A stretch of DNA of 53,096 nucleotides from JBBTDV01 sp038042605 (GCA_964358645.1 CAYHPW010000015.1:1-53096), one strand, 5' to 3'. Positions 1 to 8,402 are shown, counted from the first letter of the stretch. Numbers and translations: made by a program. Notes: a model not told the origin generated them from the sequence alone.

Positions 1-584
1 CAACCGCTGTCAGCATAAACCTTGGCTGTGGAGCCAACCTCAAGCACATCACCGGTGATCGTGATTTGTGGAGTGCTATCACTAGACGTCGCGCCATTCG
101 TGGGACTGGAAAGCGTCCAACCGCTTGGCGCCACTGGCGCCGTTGCATCAAGCACGTACTCGAGTTCATCGGAGCAACTCGTAACCCCACTTGGTGATGT
201 AACCATCACCCTTAAGTCGTATGTCTTATCTCCACCGGTAAGTTCCAAAGAATCAATCGTAACGCTACCACCACTTGCTGTTACAGATTTTACCACTGTC
301 CCGCCGCTACATGACGAATCAGCTCCCTCCAAAATTTCAACAATATACCCATCGCTTAAATTACCTATTTCAAACGAAGGCGTTTGATCGTTAGAAGTAC
401 TCGAAAGCCCTGCCTGTAATTTAAATTCAGGCACTGTAATGGATCCAGTACCTATTGGTAGTTTACTCTGATTAATGGGCTCCACCGTGCAGCCGGTCGC
501 CAAAAAACTAGCTGAAAAGCAGATAGCTGCTATCACATAAACAGCAATATTAAAGCATGGTGCTCTTCCTGAAAAATTATTCAT
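1..584 (-). CDS. Lipoprotein with Ig-like repeat, partial (3' end beyond window)
   Basis: Reading the minus strand from an ATG at 584 gives an open frame of 194 codons that runs off the left edge with no stop. The N-terminus is a signal peptide with a hydrophobic core ending in FLATGC, a slightly non-canonical lipobox (Ala at -3) with Cys at residue 32, so this is probably a membrane-anchored lipoprotein. The rest is Ser/Thr/Gly-rich. It contains a TAPVAPSGWTLSSPTNG linker, then DSTPQITITGDV and GSTAKVYADS, typical of bacterial Ig-like repeat units in surface proteins. Function is unknown; adhesion or surface display is inference. It is divergent from the lipoprotein at 843, and 258 nt separate the two. 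Confidence 0.75.
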   Translation of the reverse strand, partial: MNNFSGRAPCFNIAVYVIAAICFSASFLATGCTVEPINQSKLPIGTGSITVPEFKLQAGLSSTSNDQTPSFEIGNLSDGYIVEILEGADSSCSGGTVVKSVTASGGSVTIDSLELTGGDKTYDLRVMVTSPSGVTSCSDELEYVLDATAPVAPSGWTLSSPTNGATSSDSTPQITITGDVLEVGSTAKVYADSG

Positions 585-842
585 TCACTTACGTCCAGCG
601 GTGTTAAATTAACGCTATTTAATATTATAAGGTTAAGCCACAACCATGGCAAGATGTATCATCTTAATGCAAAATATAATGTGTCTAAAATGACATGCGA
701 TCAGCCCCCCCTACACCCATCTAATATTTCGACATTTAAATATACAGCTTCGCAAAAATCAGCCTGAAATATAGGCATCTATGGCCGGCACGCCACTTGC
801 TCAAACATTAGGTTATAAGATCAATTAAAAGGAGTAAGTAAG

Positions 843-1397
843 ATGGTCACGCATTTAGCGACACTCAGTTTAGCAGTCACAGCAGTATTAATCACTTCAG
901 GCTGTGGTCAAATCAGCTCACCGCCAAACGTAAGAAAAGCGTCAGTAGAATCGTATCAAGGTCTCAACCAGTTAAGCCCAAGCACTGCCTCTAATGACTC
1001 ATACAATTGCCCGGACAAATCCAACATAGTGCCTGATTATGATTCAGAACTAGACGGCTCCGGCTTCTACACCGCCTGTATAAATAAAGACTCACAAAAT
1101 AGCATCCTTATCCACGGCAGGACTTTAAATTCGAATTCAATCTGCATCTTCCCCGCCCAATATATTGATCAAGACCATGTCTACACGAAACCAGAGCTTC
1201 TCCCAAATGGACAAGCAGTTGGACCACTCTCACAATGCGTAGACACTGCTGATGGCGGCATAATGGTGAATTTCGAAAACATCAATTACAACGCTGCATT
1301 CATTGTTGAGGGCCCGGACAAGTATCAAATGCAGCAATGCCTGATCGGCGGCGACTATTTCAAATGCCCGCATTATTCATTTGGACGTTTTAGGTAA
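843..1397 (+). CDS. Small lipoprotein of unknown function
   Basis: 184 aa. The ATG is preceded by GGAG at 831-834 with 8 nt spacing, which fixes the start. Residues 1-21 form a signal peptide ending in LITSGC, so a lipid-modified Cys21 is likely although Thr at -3 is not ideal. The mature part has seven further Cys residues (for example YNCPD, YTACIN, ICIF, SQCVD, QQCLI, FKCPH), enough for disulphides in a periplasmic or surface domain. I recognise no family. It ends 13 nt from the convergent gene at 1411-2361, with no visible terminator between them. Confidence 0.7.
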   Translation: MVTHLATLSLAVTAVLITSGCGQISSPPNVRKASVESYQGLNQLSPSTASNDSYNCPDKSNIVPDYDSELDGSGFYTACINKDSQNSILIHGRTLNSNSICIFPAQYIDQDHVYTKPELLPNGQAVGPLSQCVDTADGGIMVNFENINYNAAFIVEGPDKYQMQQCLIGGDYFKCPHYSFGRFR

Positions 1398-1410
1398 AAC
1401 CACCCCAGCG

Positions 1411-2361
1411 CTAATGCACCAACCGACTTAGCAATGCAACCGTAGGCTGGCCAACCTCCTGCTCGCCCGCCCTGTACTGATCCACCAATGCCGCATCCCT
1501 CGTAGGGAAAGCATCGATAATCTCAATATGATCATCGTCATCAGTATCCCTAGCCGTCACGATATACCACACGGTTGGCTTTTCATCGGTGTAGCTTCTG
1601 ATGAAATGATAAGTCTTACCGTCAGGTGAGTTGTTGGTCACCCAAACCTCATCCGGCTTATCAAGGGTTTCTTCTAAACAACTTTGATATAAACTGAATT
1701 CCTCAAACGGGATATCATCGTCGGAGCGGTGCTGGCTAAGGCGGGCCCTGTATGTTTCCTCTTCCGTCCAGTTATCGGCGAGTCTGTCAGTAACAGATTC
1801 ACTTTCATGATCAGCGTCAGCAGTTTTTTGTCCGTCTTTTCTAATAAGGGGGACTTTTTCACCCTTCCTATAAGCATTAACCATGCTGTCATTTTTCGTG
1901 ATGAATGAAAGAAACATGAAGCTAGGTTCGCCACGCAGAAAAAGGCACAGACAAACACTCCAGATTTTTCTTCCCTCTGGCTGGAAAGCCGAGATAAGCG
2001 TGTACCTCCTGTCGCCTGAAATGGTTTTTTCACACCATATCTCGTCTGGCTCTTGAACAGTCATCCAGCGCAAATCTGCTAATTTATGCCTATCCTCGAC
2101 TGAAAGTTCGTTAGGTCTAAGATTACGAAAATACTGTTTTTCAAGCCGTTCCATTTCAGGGCCGAAGTATGCCGTGATGCACTCCTCATGGCAGAAAATC
2201 CTTCCAACATCCTCCTCAACAAAAAGCGCCCTGCCTGATCCAGAAAGGTCTTCAGAGCAATGCGCGCACACAACCGTTTTACTACCTACCCGCTTGCCAC
2301 GGCTTGAAGTACGCGATCTTTTCCTCTTTTCGACTCTCCTCTTGGGAGAGGTCTTGCTCAT
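1411..2361 (-). CDS. Zinc-ribbon protein with two tandem PBECR2-like repeats
   Basis: 316 aa. Residues 1-28 are a very basic tail (Lys/Arg-rich). Residues 30-65 hold a CxxC...CxxxC arrangement (VCAHCSED, IFCHEECI) that looks like a zinc-binding treble-clef or TRASH-type finger. Two similar modules follow: PDEIW...YTLISAF...IWSVCL...YRKGE, and PDEVW...YHFIRSY...VWYIVTA...YRAGE. The pattern of LxxPDEVW, beta strands and a closing YRxGE resembles PBECR2 (Barnase/EndoU/colicin E5/D/RelE-like) domains, which are predicted nuclease folds. That match is from memory and moderate. There is no signal peptide, so the protein is cytoplasmic. No Shine-Dalgarno precedes the ATG; a TAAAAT box lies 6 nt upstream instead. 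Confidence 0.65.
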   Translation of the reverse strand: MSKTSPKRRVEKRKRSRTSSRGKRVGSKTVVCAHCSEDLSGSGRALFVEEDVGRIFCHEECITAYFGPEMERLEKQYFRNLRPNELSVEDRHKLADLRWMTVQEPDEIWCEKTISGDRRYTLISAFQPEGRKIWSVCLCLFLRGEPSFMFLSFITKNDSMVNAYRKGEKVPLIRKDGQKTADADHESESVTDRLADNWTEEETYRARLSQHRSDDDIPFEEFSLYQSCLEETLDKPDEVWVTNNSPDGKTYHFIRSYTDEKPTVWYIVTARDTDDDDHIEIIDAFPTRDAALVDQYRAGEQEVGQPTVALLSRLVH

Positions 2362-2367
2362 AATGTA

Positions 2368-2397
2368 ATTTTAACGGCCTTTTCCGCATAGAGTCAA
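2368..2397 (-). promoter_or_regulatory. Predicted promoter, possibly leaderless
   Basis: On the minus strand TTGACT (2392-2397) and TAAAAT (2368-2373) are separated by 18 nt. Only six bases (TACATT) lie between the -10 box and the ATG at 2361, so transcription would begin at or next to the start codon. Confidence 0.5.
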
Positions 2398-2430
2398 ATA
2401 CGCCTAGTGTCAAAAATGACTTAAAGAAGC

Positions 2431-2459
2431 TTGGCAGTTTAACTATCCCTTATTATTAT
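2431..2459 (+). promoter_or_regulatory. Predicted sigma70-type promoter for the coiled-coil/Hsp20 gene
   Basis: TTGGCA (2431-2436) and TATTAT (2454-2459) each match consensus at five of six positions and are separated by exactly 17 nt. The predicted start near 2466 leaves a leader of about 38 nt containing AGGAGGT at 2487-2493. Confidence 0.6.
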
Positions 2460-2503
2460 TAAATAAGACGAGTTTGCATTTCTGACAGGAGGTCGGAAAA
2501 TAT

Positions 2504-3700
2504 ATGTCCACCATAACCCCAATCACCCAGGTAACAGCCCAGCCCAAAACCGTTTCGCGCGCAAAATCCGCCTCAGAAGCCGCCGCAGCCGAAGCAGAAA
2601 AAGAAGCAAGGACACGAGTCGTCCAAGCACAGCAAACTACCGCTGTGGCTGAAAAAGAAATGGCTGATCGCATAGAACATTTAAGAGACGAATTCGAGAA
2701 GCAATACACTTTTGAATCCACGCGGCTAGAAAACTCCTTGGAAAGCCAGAAACAAAAAGGCTACGAAAATCTGAGAGAACTCCGCAGGTCCATGCAAACC
2801 GAGATCGAGCGCGTGCGGAGGGAAGGCGAGCGCCAGCTACAAGACATGAATGATTATTATGCAACAACTATTTATAGAACGGAAAAGGATGGCAACTCGC
2901 ACCTTCGCAACACACTAGAAAAACAGGCCATCCAAATGAACTTTGAAGAGAACCAGGCACAGGCGAATTTGGACGAAGTGCGGCTTAACTCCAGTGATCG
3001 CATCACGAATTTCGTCGAGCAAAGCAACGCCAAGTTCGCTGAGGTATCCGAATCAAACCGGAAGGAATTCGACCGCATGCGGATGAACGCCAGCGACGCT
3101 GGAAGCGAGTCATCAAAACGTCTTCAGGAAAAATATGCAAACACCGAGCGCCAGCACGACGAGACTATCCAAAAACTAAACACCAGAGCTAATAACCACA
3201 TTAAACAGATTCGCCAGGAGACATCACACAAACTTTCGGCATACAGCTCCAGGCAAAAAGACCCATTTTACAAGCTGCTCGATATAAACGCGCGCTTCAA
3301 GGATAGTGGGGACTATTACGAACTCACGGCCACCATCCCTGAGCACGAGCAGCAATCCGTATCGGTTTCAGTTAAGGGTGACAACATCGTGCTTGCTGGA
3401 TACCGCAGAAACGAGGAGAAACTCGACCTAGGTGAAGGTCACAAAAAAAGCTCGGCGTCATTTCAGGCATTCAACGAAAGCTTCCCGCTGGCATCATCCA
3501 TTGACAAGGCTCGTATTAGCAAACAATTCGACGGAGACAAAATGACAGTAATTGTTCCAAAGAAAAATACCGTTCCGCCGGTAAATACGCCAAAACGCGC
3601 TTCAGAACCACCGGCACGCGTGGAGCGTCCTAAATTCCCAGAAAATCTCAATCCATACAAACCAGAAGACGGACCGCGCACATCGAAACCCCTAACGTAA
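2504..3700 (+). CDS. Coiled-coil protein with C-terminal Hsp20/alpha-crystallin domain
   Basis: 398 aa, cytoplasmic. AGGAGGT lies 10 nt before the ATG. Residues about 25-245 are a long charged coiled coil rich in Glu, Lys, Arg and Gln (EAAAAEAEKEARTR, QTEIERVRREGERQ). Residues about 255-350 have the features of an alpha-crystallin domain: YYELTATIPE, SVSVKGDNIVLAG (the beta-strand pattern of Hsp20), SFQAFNESFPLASSID and KMTVIVPKK. The last 50 residues are a Pro-rich disordered tail. Small heat-shock proteins are normally 140-200 aa with a short N-arm; here the arm is replaced by a 250-residue coiled coil. A chaperone or structural scaffold role is inference. A good promoter lies just upstream. 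Confidence 0.75.
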   Translation: MSTITPITQVTAQPKTVSRAKSASEAAAAEAEKEARTRVVQAQQTTAVAEKEMADRIEHLRDEFEKQYTFESTRLENSLESQKQKGYENLRELRRSMQTEIERVRREGERQLQDMNDYYATTIYRTEKDGNSHLRNTLEKQAIQMNFEENQAQANLDEVRLNSSDRITNFVEQSNAKFAEVSESNRKEFDRMRMNASDAGSESSKRLQEKYANTERQHDETIQKLNTRANNHIKQIRQETSHKLSAYSSRQKDPFYKLLDINARFKDSGDYYELTATIPEHEQQSVSVSVKGDNIVLAGYRRNEEKLDLGEGHKKSSASFQAFNESFPLASSIDKARISKQFDGDKMTVIVPKKNTVPPVNTPKRASEPPARVERPKFPENLNPYKPEDGPRTSKPLT

Positions 3701-3966
3701 AAAGACTTAAAAATACGATGACATTACAGGTGCAAATACTTTAGACACTGCTGTCAATAATTGAGTTACATCTAGCGATATAACAGCTCGAAATTAGACG
3801 TATTTAATTCTAGCCCCCATGGCACCCCTATTGCTCTAGTAGTGTGTAGAGCCCGCCACCGAGACAGGAAGTCCTAGAAGGCGCGCAAGAGACAGAGTTG
3901 ATGTAAAGAGGGCGTCAAAAGGTATAACGCCCCAGTAGAGCAGAAGCAGTATAGAGAGGAGCAAAA

Positions 3967-4332
3967 ATGTCAGCCACCCGTGACAAGTCACAGAAATTTG
4001 CGTTTGTTTATTCAAATCTTTACAAAATTTATAGAGACGATGAAGCAAATCAGAACCACGCCAACGCAATACCATCGGCGGCAAAAGGGTATCAAAGCGG
4101 TATCGTAATAAAAACCGGCAATCTGAAGCAAGCCAGCACCATAGCAGTCACCCCTTACACGCCACCGCAATTCATCACACACAGAATAGCACCAAAAACA
4201 AATCAACCCGCTATCAGCCACCACATTGAGGCCGAAGCCATAGCAGATCTCAAAAAAAATCTACAGCACTTGAATGATCTTCACTCCAGATTGCGCTTTA
4301 TGCTGAAGGAATTGGAAGAACTTATTAAATAA
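3967..4332 (+). CDS. Hypothetical protein, 121 aa
   Basis: The ATG has GAGAGGAG about 4 nt upstream, so this is likely a true gene. No family is recognised. It is soluble and basic in the first half, with VTPYTPPQFITHR in the middle. It ends in an amphipathic helical segment (residues about 85-120, LKKNLQHLNDLHSRLRFMLK) that could form a coiled coil. It is immediately adjacent to the convergent phasin-like gene (stop-to-stop, no gap). Confidence 0.55.
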   Translation: MSATRDKSQKFAFVYSNLYKIYRDDEANQNHANAIPSAAKGYQSGIVIKTGNLKQASTIAVTPYTPPQFITHRIAPKTNQPAISHHIEAEAIADLKKNLQHLNDLHSRLRFMLKELEELIK

Positions 4333-4692
4333 TCATGATTCTGGTTGGTCAGGCGCGCTATCCACGCGTGAAGATTTACCAGCTGGAGTTTTTTTAGAAA
4401 AATTTAGTTTAACTTGTAAGTTTACGTCATGCTTGGAAAGAAAATCCTCCAACAAAGCCACCGGATCTATCTTATCAAACAGGCGGCTTATGACATCCCT
4501 GGATAGGCCCTGCAAGAACTCCTTCCTGGTCTTATTGGCGGATTCAAGAATCGTCGAAAGAATTTCCTTCGGGAGTTTGAACTCCGAAACAAGATTTCGC
4601 AGGCTTTCTTCAGTGAGAAAAGCCGCGCCCACCCCTACGGTCAATACTTTTTTCATCATTTCAGCTGCTTTTGACTGAATATCCTCCGCCAT
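4333..4692 (-). CDS. Phasin-like conserved small protein
   Basis: 119 aa, last gene of a minus-strand cluster. The start has GGGCGGGAG just upstream. An initial helix (AEDIQSKAAEMMKKVLTVG) is followed by FLTEESLRNLVSEFKLPKE and a helical segment ending DPVALLEDFLSKHDVNLQVK. The C-tail is polar. This matches small helical proteins of delta-type bacteria that I remember being annotated as phasin-family or hypothetical. No catalytic motif is visible. It follows the SRPBCC gene by 11 nt, so co-transcription is likely. Confidence 0.6.
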   Translation of the reverse strand: MAEDIQSKAAEMMKKVLTVGVGAAFLTEESLRNLVSEFKLPKEILSTILESANKTRKEFLQGLSRDVISRLFDKIDPVALLEDFLSKHDVNLQVKLNFSKKTPAGKSSRVDSAPDQPES

Positions 4693-4703
4693 GCTCCCGC
4701 CCC

Positions 4704-5132
4704 CTACCTATTGTTCGCCCGGTCCACAAAACTTTTAACCATGGCCGGCAAGCTGCCTTTAACTATCTTGCTTAGTAGAAATGCCGGCGCTGGAAAAGTG
4801 AATTCCAGTTCCACGTTATATTGCACCTCTGTCTTACCTGGACCGACTGGCTTGAGCTTCCAAAAACCCCTATTGGAACGAAATGAGTCACTGCTTACGA
4901 GTTCCCACTTCACCGAACCTTCAGTTTCGTTTTCTTCAAGTTCGATTGTGTATTCAACATCCCTGATCATGGAAATATGATAAGTGACCCTGGCTCGGCC
5001 TTTTTCCCTGTTTTCAACCTTGGCCCTCTTCACCCCAGACACGAAACCTGGATAATTTTCATAATCAGTTATAGTCGCGAACAGCTTATCCTTATCAACC
5101 GGCATGACTTCATGAAATTCAGCCTGGGCCAT
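4704..5132 (-). CDS. SRPBCC/START-like protein (RatA/COQ10 family)
   Basis: 142 aa, the usual size for a stand-alone polyketide-cyclase/START-like domain. Typical features are FHEVMPVDKDKLFATITDYE at the N-terminus, YPGFVSGVKRAKV, the central beta strands (VEYTIELEENETEG, WKLKPVGPGKTEVQY) and a long C-terminal helix (LSKIVKGSLPAMVKSFVDRA). The family binds hydrophobic ligands such as quinones or lipids; the ligand here is unknown. It starts 2 nt after the glpX stop codon, so it belongs to the glpX operon. Confidence 0.8.
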   Translation of the reverse strand: MAQAEFHEVMPVDKDKLFATITDYENYPGFVSGVKRAKVENREKGRARVTYHISMIRDVEYTIELEENETEGSVKWELVSSDSFRSNRGFWKLKPVGPGKTEVQYNVELEFTFPAPAFLLSKIVKGSLPAMVKSFVDRANNR

Positions 5133-5134
5133 CT

Positions 5135-6088
5135 TTAATACCTCGGCTTCCTTTCAAAATGATGTATGGCCTCAATAAAACGGACAGTCCCGGTTTCTGA
5201 TCTCATCACAACCGAGTGCGTAGTAGCCCCTCCGCTGACAAACCTCACGCCATCCAGAAATGTACCGTGTGTCACCCCAGTGGCACAAAACATGACGTTG
5301 CCTTGCGCAAGATCATCAATCTTGTAGACTCTGTTCAGATCGGTTACTCCCATTTTCTTCGCGCGCTCCCGCTCATTGTCGTTACGGAAAACCAACCGCC
5401 CCTGAAACTCTCCATTCACGCATCTGAGTGCCGCTGCCGCAATCACGCCTTCTGGCGCACCACCTGTACCCATGAGGACATCAACTCCGCTTTCTGGCTT
5501 GCATGTGGCGATAGCTGCGGAAACATCGCCATCGTTGATCAGCCATATGCGTGCTCCTGTCTTACGCACTTCAGAAATCAAATCAACGTGGCGTGGTCGA
5601 TCAAGAATTATCACGGTGAGATCCTCCACGTGGCATCTTTTGGCTTTAGCAATGTTCAATAGATTTTCCGTTGGACTGGCATCCAGATTCACCGCTCCTT
5701 TCGCGGCTGGACCCACCGCGATTTTATCCATGTAGACATCAGGCGCATGGAGGAACTTGCCCTCTTCCGCAATCGCGATCACTGCAAGTGAATTGCTGCC
5801 ACCCTTAGCACAAATCGTCGTCCCTTCCAGCGGATCAAGCGCGAGATCCAGTTTAGGTCCGCCCCCCTTGCCGACCCTCTCCCCTATGTAAAGCATCGGG
5901 GCTTCATCACGCTCTCCCTCCCCGATCACGACAGTGCCGTCAAACTGCACGGAGTTCAACATCCCCCGCATCGCTTCGACAGCCGCGTGATCCGCGGCCT
6001 TCTCATCCCCGCGTCCCATCAGCCTCGCGCTTGCAAGCGCGGCAGCTTCCGTTACACGTACGAACTCAAGAGCAAAGTTACGATCCAT
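5135..6088 (-). CDS. glpX: Fructose-1,6-bisphosphatase, class II (GlpX)
   Basis: 317 aa, full length. It hydrolyses fructose-1,6-bisphosphate to fructose-6-phosphate in gluconeogenesis, in the cytoplasm. The metal and active-site residues sit at the positions known from E. coli GlpX: Asp33, Glu57 within GEGERDEAPML, Asp85 in DPLEGT and Glu213 in TGGAPEG. The ATG is preceded by GGAGGT 5 nt upstream, which lies inside the end of the PilZ gene (11-nt overlap). Translational coupling to the PilZ gene is therefore likely. Some relatives also act on sedoheptulose-1,7-bisphosphate; the sequence cannot decide this. Confidence 0.95.
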   Translation of the reverse strand: MDRNFALEFVRVTEAAALASARLMGRGDEKAADHAAVEAMRGMLNSVQFDGTVVIGEGERDEAPMLYIGERVGKGGGPKLDLALDPLEGTTICAKGGSNSLAVIAIAEEGKFLHAPDVYMDKIAVGPAAKGAVNLDASPTENLLNIAKAKRCHVEDLTVIILDRPRHVDLISEVRKTGARIWLINDGDVSAAIATCKPESGVDVLMGTGGAPEGVIAAAALRCVNGEFQGRLVFRNDNERERAKKMGVTDLNRVYKIDDLAQGNVMFCATGVTHGTFLDGVRFVSGGATTHSVVMRSETGTVRFIEAIHHFERKPRY

Positions 6089-6839
6089 GATTCACCTCCA
6101 AATGTCTAATACACCACTGTCTCAGGTCATGAGGCAAGTTTGAACCGATAAAAAGTTTTCTTGCAATACCCAACTTATTGACATCAGGAATCTGATCCCA
6201 TTCAATCATCATGGTTTCAAACTTTATTATCCCATACTCCTCAACACATCGACTGCCCCCACGCTCAGTGGAATCTTTCAGCCTGCCGGTGGACAGCTCA
6301 CCACTTGCCTCCCATTGGATGAAATTGCCAGCGACACAAACACTCAATCTGCTATACTGTCCGTCACTTCCTCTCCAAAGCTGCAAGTTAGTAGCGGAAG
6401 GGCCATGATACCACACCATACCGCCATCAGGCGAAGGCATCGGCTTAAGTTCGCGGCCTAAAGTTGTCGGGTCCAAAAATTTAGTTATTAACTCCTTGCA
6501 GCTATCAGTAATTTCGCAGAATGAGCACCCAACCGTATCCGACCGCAAGTGACGGACCTGCGCCTTGATATGAAATTTCTCGCTATTTAGATTTAACATC
6601 CCTTCAAAACACATGGCTATCGGGAAAATACCGAAGTCATTGGAGTCGATAATCCTAAGCGCCATCCCATCAAGTGAAAGATCAGCAACCGAAAAAAGCT
6701 TGCCGTTATTTGACAATCTGAACTGCTCACCGCTGATGCTAAGGCGGGGCAATCTTCTCCGCTCACCGATAAATCCACTATCGATTCTGGTCTTGTTGGA
6801 TACGACTTCTAGGGTGGGGGATTTCGCTCCCATATTCAT
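6078..6839 (-). CDS. PilZ domain protein (c-di-GMP receptor)
   Basis: 253 aa. Residues about 26-130 form a PilZ domain: RRRLPR gives the RxxxR ligand-binding motif and DLSLDG gives the D/NxSxxG motif, followed by VRHLRSDTVGCSF. Both halves of the c-di-GMP site are intact. The C-terminal 120 residues have no recognised family; they contain many Trp and Gly residues and could be a sensory or effector part. The ATG follows AAGGA. The first 62 nt overlap the end of the upstream exported protein, and the end overlaps glpX. This places second-messenger sensing in the same operon as gluconeogenic FBPase. Confidence 0.8.
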   Translation of the reverse strand: MNMGAKSPTLEVVSNKTRIDSGFIGERRRLPRLSISGEQFRLSNNGKLFSVADLSLDGMALRIIDSNDFGIFPIAMCFEGMLNLNSEKFHIKAQVRHLRSDTVGCSFCEITDSCKELITKFLDPTTLGRELKPMPSPDGGMVWYHGPSATNLQLWRGSDGQYSRLSVCVAGNFIQWEASGELSTGRLKDSTERGGSRCVEEYGIIKFETMMIEWDQIPDVNKLGIARKLFIGSNLPHDLRQWCIRHLEVNHGS

Positions 6840-7449
6840 TTTTTTCCTTCCGGCTATGTTCCTTCTGTGACTCTATATATGATCGCATACGACCCCCGGT
6901 GAAGCCAAAGACAATCTCCGCACCGCGTTCTATAATCAGCCTGGGCGGCCATTCGGTGCCGCTGAGCCCGCCACAAAAATATACCGCGGTACCACCTTCG
7001 CCATGGGACTCGAAGTAAATATCACCGGAAAGATCCTTAAAATGACCCGCCACTATCCGGTACCCGATCCACCCACTTCCCTTTTCCTCAAACCGGATCG
7101 ATGAGCTTAGTCGAAATTTCCAGATGCCGCCCTCTATGGTTAATATTTGCTTGTCAGCGTCATACCGAGCGTAATCAACATATTTGATCATTTTCGCGTA
7201 AAGACCGTAATCAGTGAGAATCCTGCGGGTCAGCGGCAAACCTGCACGCACGAACATCATTGCATAGAATTTATACCTTCCATCATCGCCAAGACTGGCG
7301 TTTGACATGATTTCACGGTCTTTAAGCGCGCGCTTGAAAATTTCAGGTTTCACCAACGTGGCTATTGCCGGCTGAACACTTTCACCAGCTATCCCCAGAA
7401 ATCCATACAAGAAAGCCGCCAATAAAATCACTGCACGCATCTTATTCAT
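6778..7449 (-). CDS. Exported SRPBCC/START-like protein
   Basis: 223 aa from the ATG at 7449. A longer frame to 7539 is open, but its first 30 residues would displace the signal peptide and overlap pgsA. The start MNKMRAVILLAAFLYGFLG gives a clean signal peptide with a likely cut near residues 29-30. The mature part has START-like features (LTRRILTDYGLYAKMIKYVD, then strands IEGGIWKFRLSSSIRF and GWIGYRIVAGHFKDLSG), so a periplasmic ligand-binding role is inferred. It is the first gene of the run leading to glpX and is divergent from pgsA with about 60 nt between the starts. Confidence 0.6.
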   Translation of the reverse strand: MNKMRAVILLAAFLYGFLGIAGESVQPAIATLVKPEIFKRALKDREIMSNASLGDDGRYKFYAMMFVRAGLPLTRRILTDYGLYAKMIKYVDYARYDADKQILTIEGGIWKFRLSSSIRFEEKGSGWIGYRIVAGHFKDLSGDIYFESHGEGGTAVYFCGGLSGTEWPPRLIIERGAEIVFGFTGGRMRSYIESQKEHSRKEKNEYGSEIPHPRSRIQQDQNR

Positions 7450-7510
7450 TATGATAACAGCTTTCCCTAGACAAACCATCCACTGCCAAATACTACTCTT
7501 TATTTGAAAG

Positions 7511-8188
7511 ATGACAAATCCGATCCCACACGAAAACATCCCTCACGATGAGTTAACCTTCGGCACGACGCCTAATATGCTAACACTTGTGCGCGTGGCG
7601 CTTGTACCGGTGATAGTGGGGCTTCTTTTTCTTAAAAATCCTGTTTGGGATCTGATTACCGCAATAGTATTCATCGCCGCTAGCATCACTGACTATGCGG
7701 ATGGCTACATAGCCCGCAAACACAAAGTTGTTACCGTATATGGCAAGCTACTGGACCCACTTGCCGATAAATTTCTTATTGTATCAGCGCTGGTAATGCT
7801 TCAAGAACTTGGAAGGATACATCCTGTCGTTGTCATTCTCTTGATCTGCCGGGAAATGGCCGTTACCGGGCTGCGCGCGCTTGCAAGCGCTGAAGGAGTC
7901 ATCATAGCGGCCTCACCAACAGCCAAGGCAAAAACAGCAACACAGATGGTGGCCATTCCTCTTTTGATGGTGAAATCAGACATCCTTGTCCTACCGCTCT
8001 ACCCGATCGGCGTGGCATTAATATATGTTTCACTTGGCATAAGCCTGTGGTCAGCCAAGGACTATATCGTTGATTTCTTAAAGGCCATTAAGGAAAAAAG
8101 ACTTAAAAAAATAACAGTAAAAAAGCAGCTAAAACTTGCCAGAAGAGCCGCCAAACGGGTCGCGAGACTGGCGAGGAAGATTAAATAA
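7511..8188 (+). CDS. pgsA: CDP-diacylglycerol-glycerol-3-phosphate 3-phosphatidyltransferase
   Basis: 225 aa inner-membrane enzyme that makes phosphatidylglycerol phosphate from CDP-diacylglycerol and glycerol-3-phosphate. The CDP-alcohol phosphotransferase motif is complete: DYADGYIAR, then 8 residues, then GKLLDPLAD (Asp61, Asp64, Gly65, Arg69, Gly78, Asp82, Asp86). There are about five hydrophobic helices. It has a 22-residue soluble N-terminal extension and an unusual Lys/Arg-rich C-tail of about 30 residues. No convincing Shine-Dalgarno is visible. Confidence 0.9.
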   Translation: MTNPIPHENIPHDELTFGTTPNMLTLVRVALVPVIVGLLFLKNPVWDLITAIVFIAASITDYADGYIARKHKVVTVYGKLLDPLADKFLIVSALVMLQELGRIHPVVVILLICREMAVTGLRALASAEGVIIAASPTAKAKTATQMVAIPLLMVKSDILVLPLYPIGVALIYVSLGISLWSAKDYIVDFLKAIKEKRLKKITVKKQLKLARRAAKRVARLARKIK

Positions 8189-8200
8189 TTTTCAGAATTG

Positions 8201-8277
8201 TGGAGCGGGCTAAGGGGCTCGAACCCTCGACCTCCACGTTGGCAACGTGGCGCTCTAGCCAACTGAGCTAAGCCCGC
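8201..8277 (-). tRNA. tRNA-Gly(GCC)
   Basis: Minus strand. The acceptor stem GCGGGCT/AGCCCGC pairs fully, the D-arm and T-loop (GGTTCGAACCC) are standard, and the anticodon loop TTGCCAA sits on the stem CCACG/CGTGG. The anticodon is GCC. The 3' CCA is encoded. The gene lies between pgsA and the HicB-like gene. Confidence 0.95.
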
Positions 8278-8402
8278 ATTGGGTAAACCTTATTTACTTT
8301 TATACATCAGTGCCGATAGCGTCAAGTATGAACCCACAGGTCACTTTTTTTTAATAATTGCAGCTCTGCGTCTTGGCGTACGAAATCAAGAATCGATTTA
8401 CT

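Noticed and set aside
22..387. Plus-strand frame of 121 codons in the first 400 bases
   Set aside because: The minus strand here encodes a lipoprotein with signal peptide and Ig-like motifs; the plus frame has no ribosome site and no recognisable sequence.
3836..4084. 82-codon minus-strand frame with hydrophobic stretch
   Set aside because: It overlaps the plus-strand gene at 3967 that has a good ribosome site, and it has no Shine-Dalgarno of its own.
5216..5662. 148-codon plus-strand frame antisense to glpX
   Set aside because: GlpX is full length with all metal residues on the other strand.
7450..7539. N-terminal extension of the exported START-like protein
   Set aside because: It would put 30 residues in front of a clean signal peptide and overlap pgsA; MNKMRAV is the better start.
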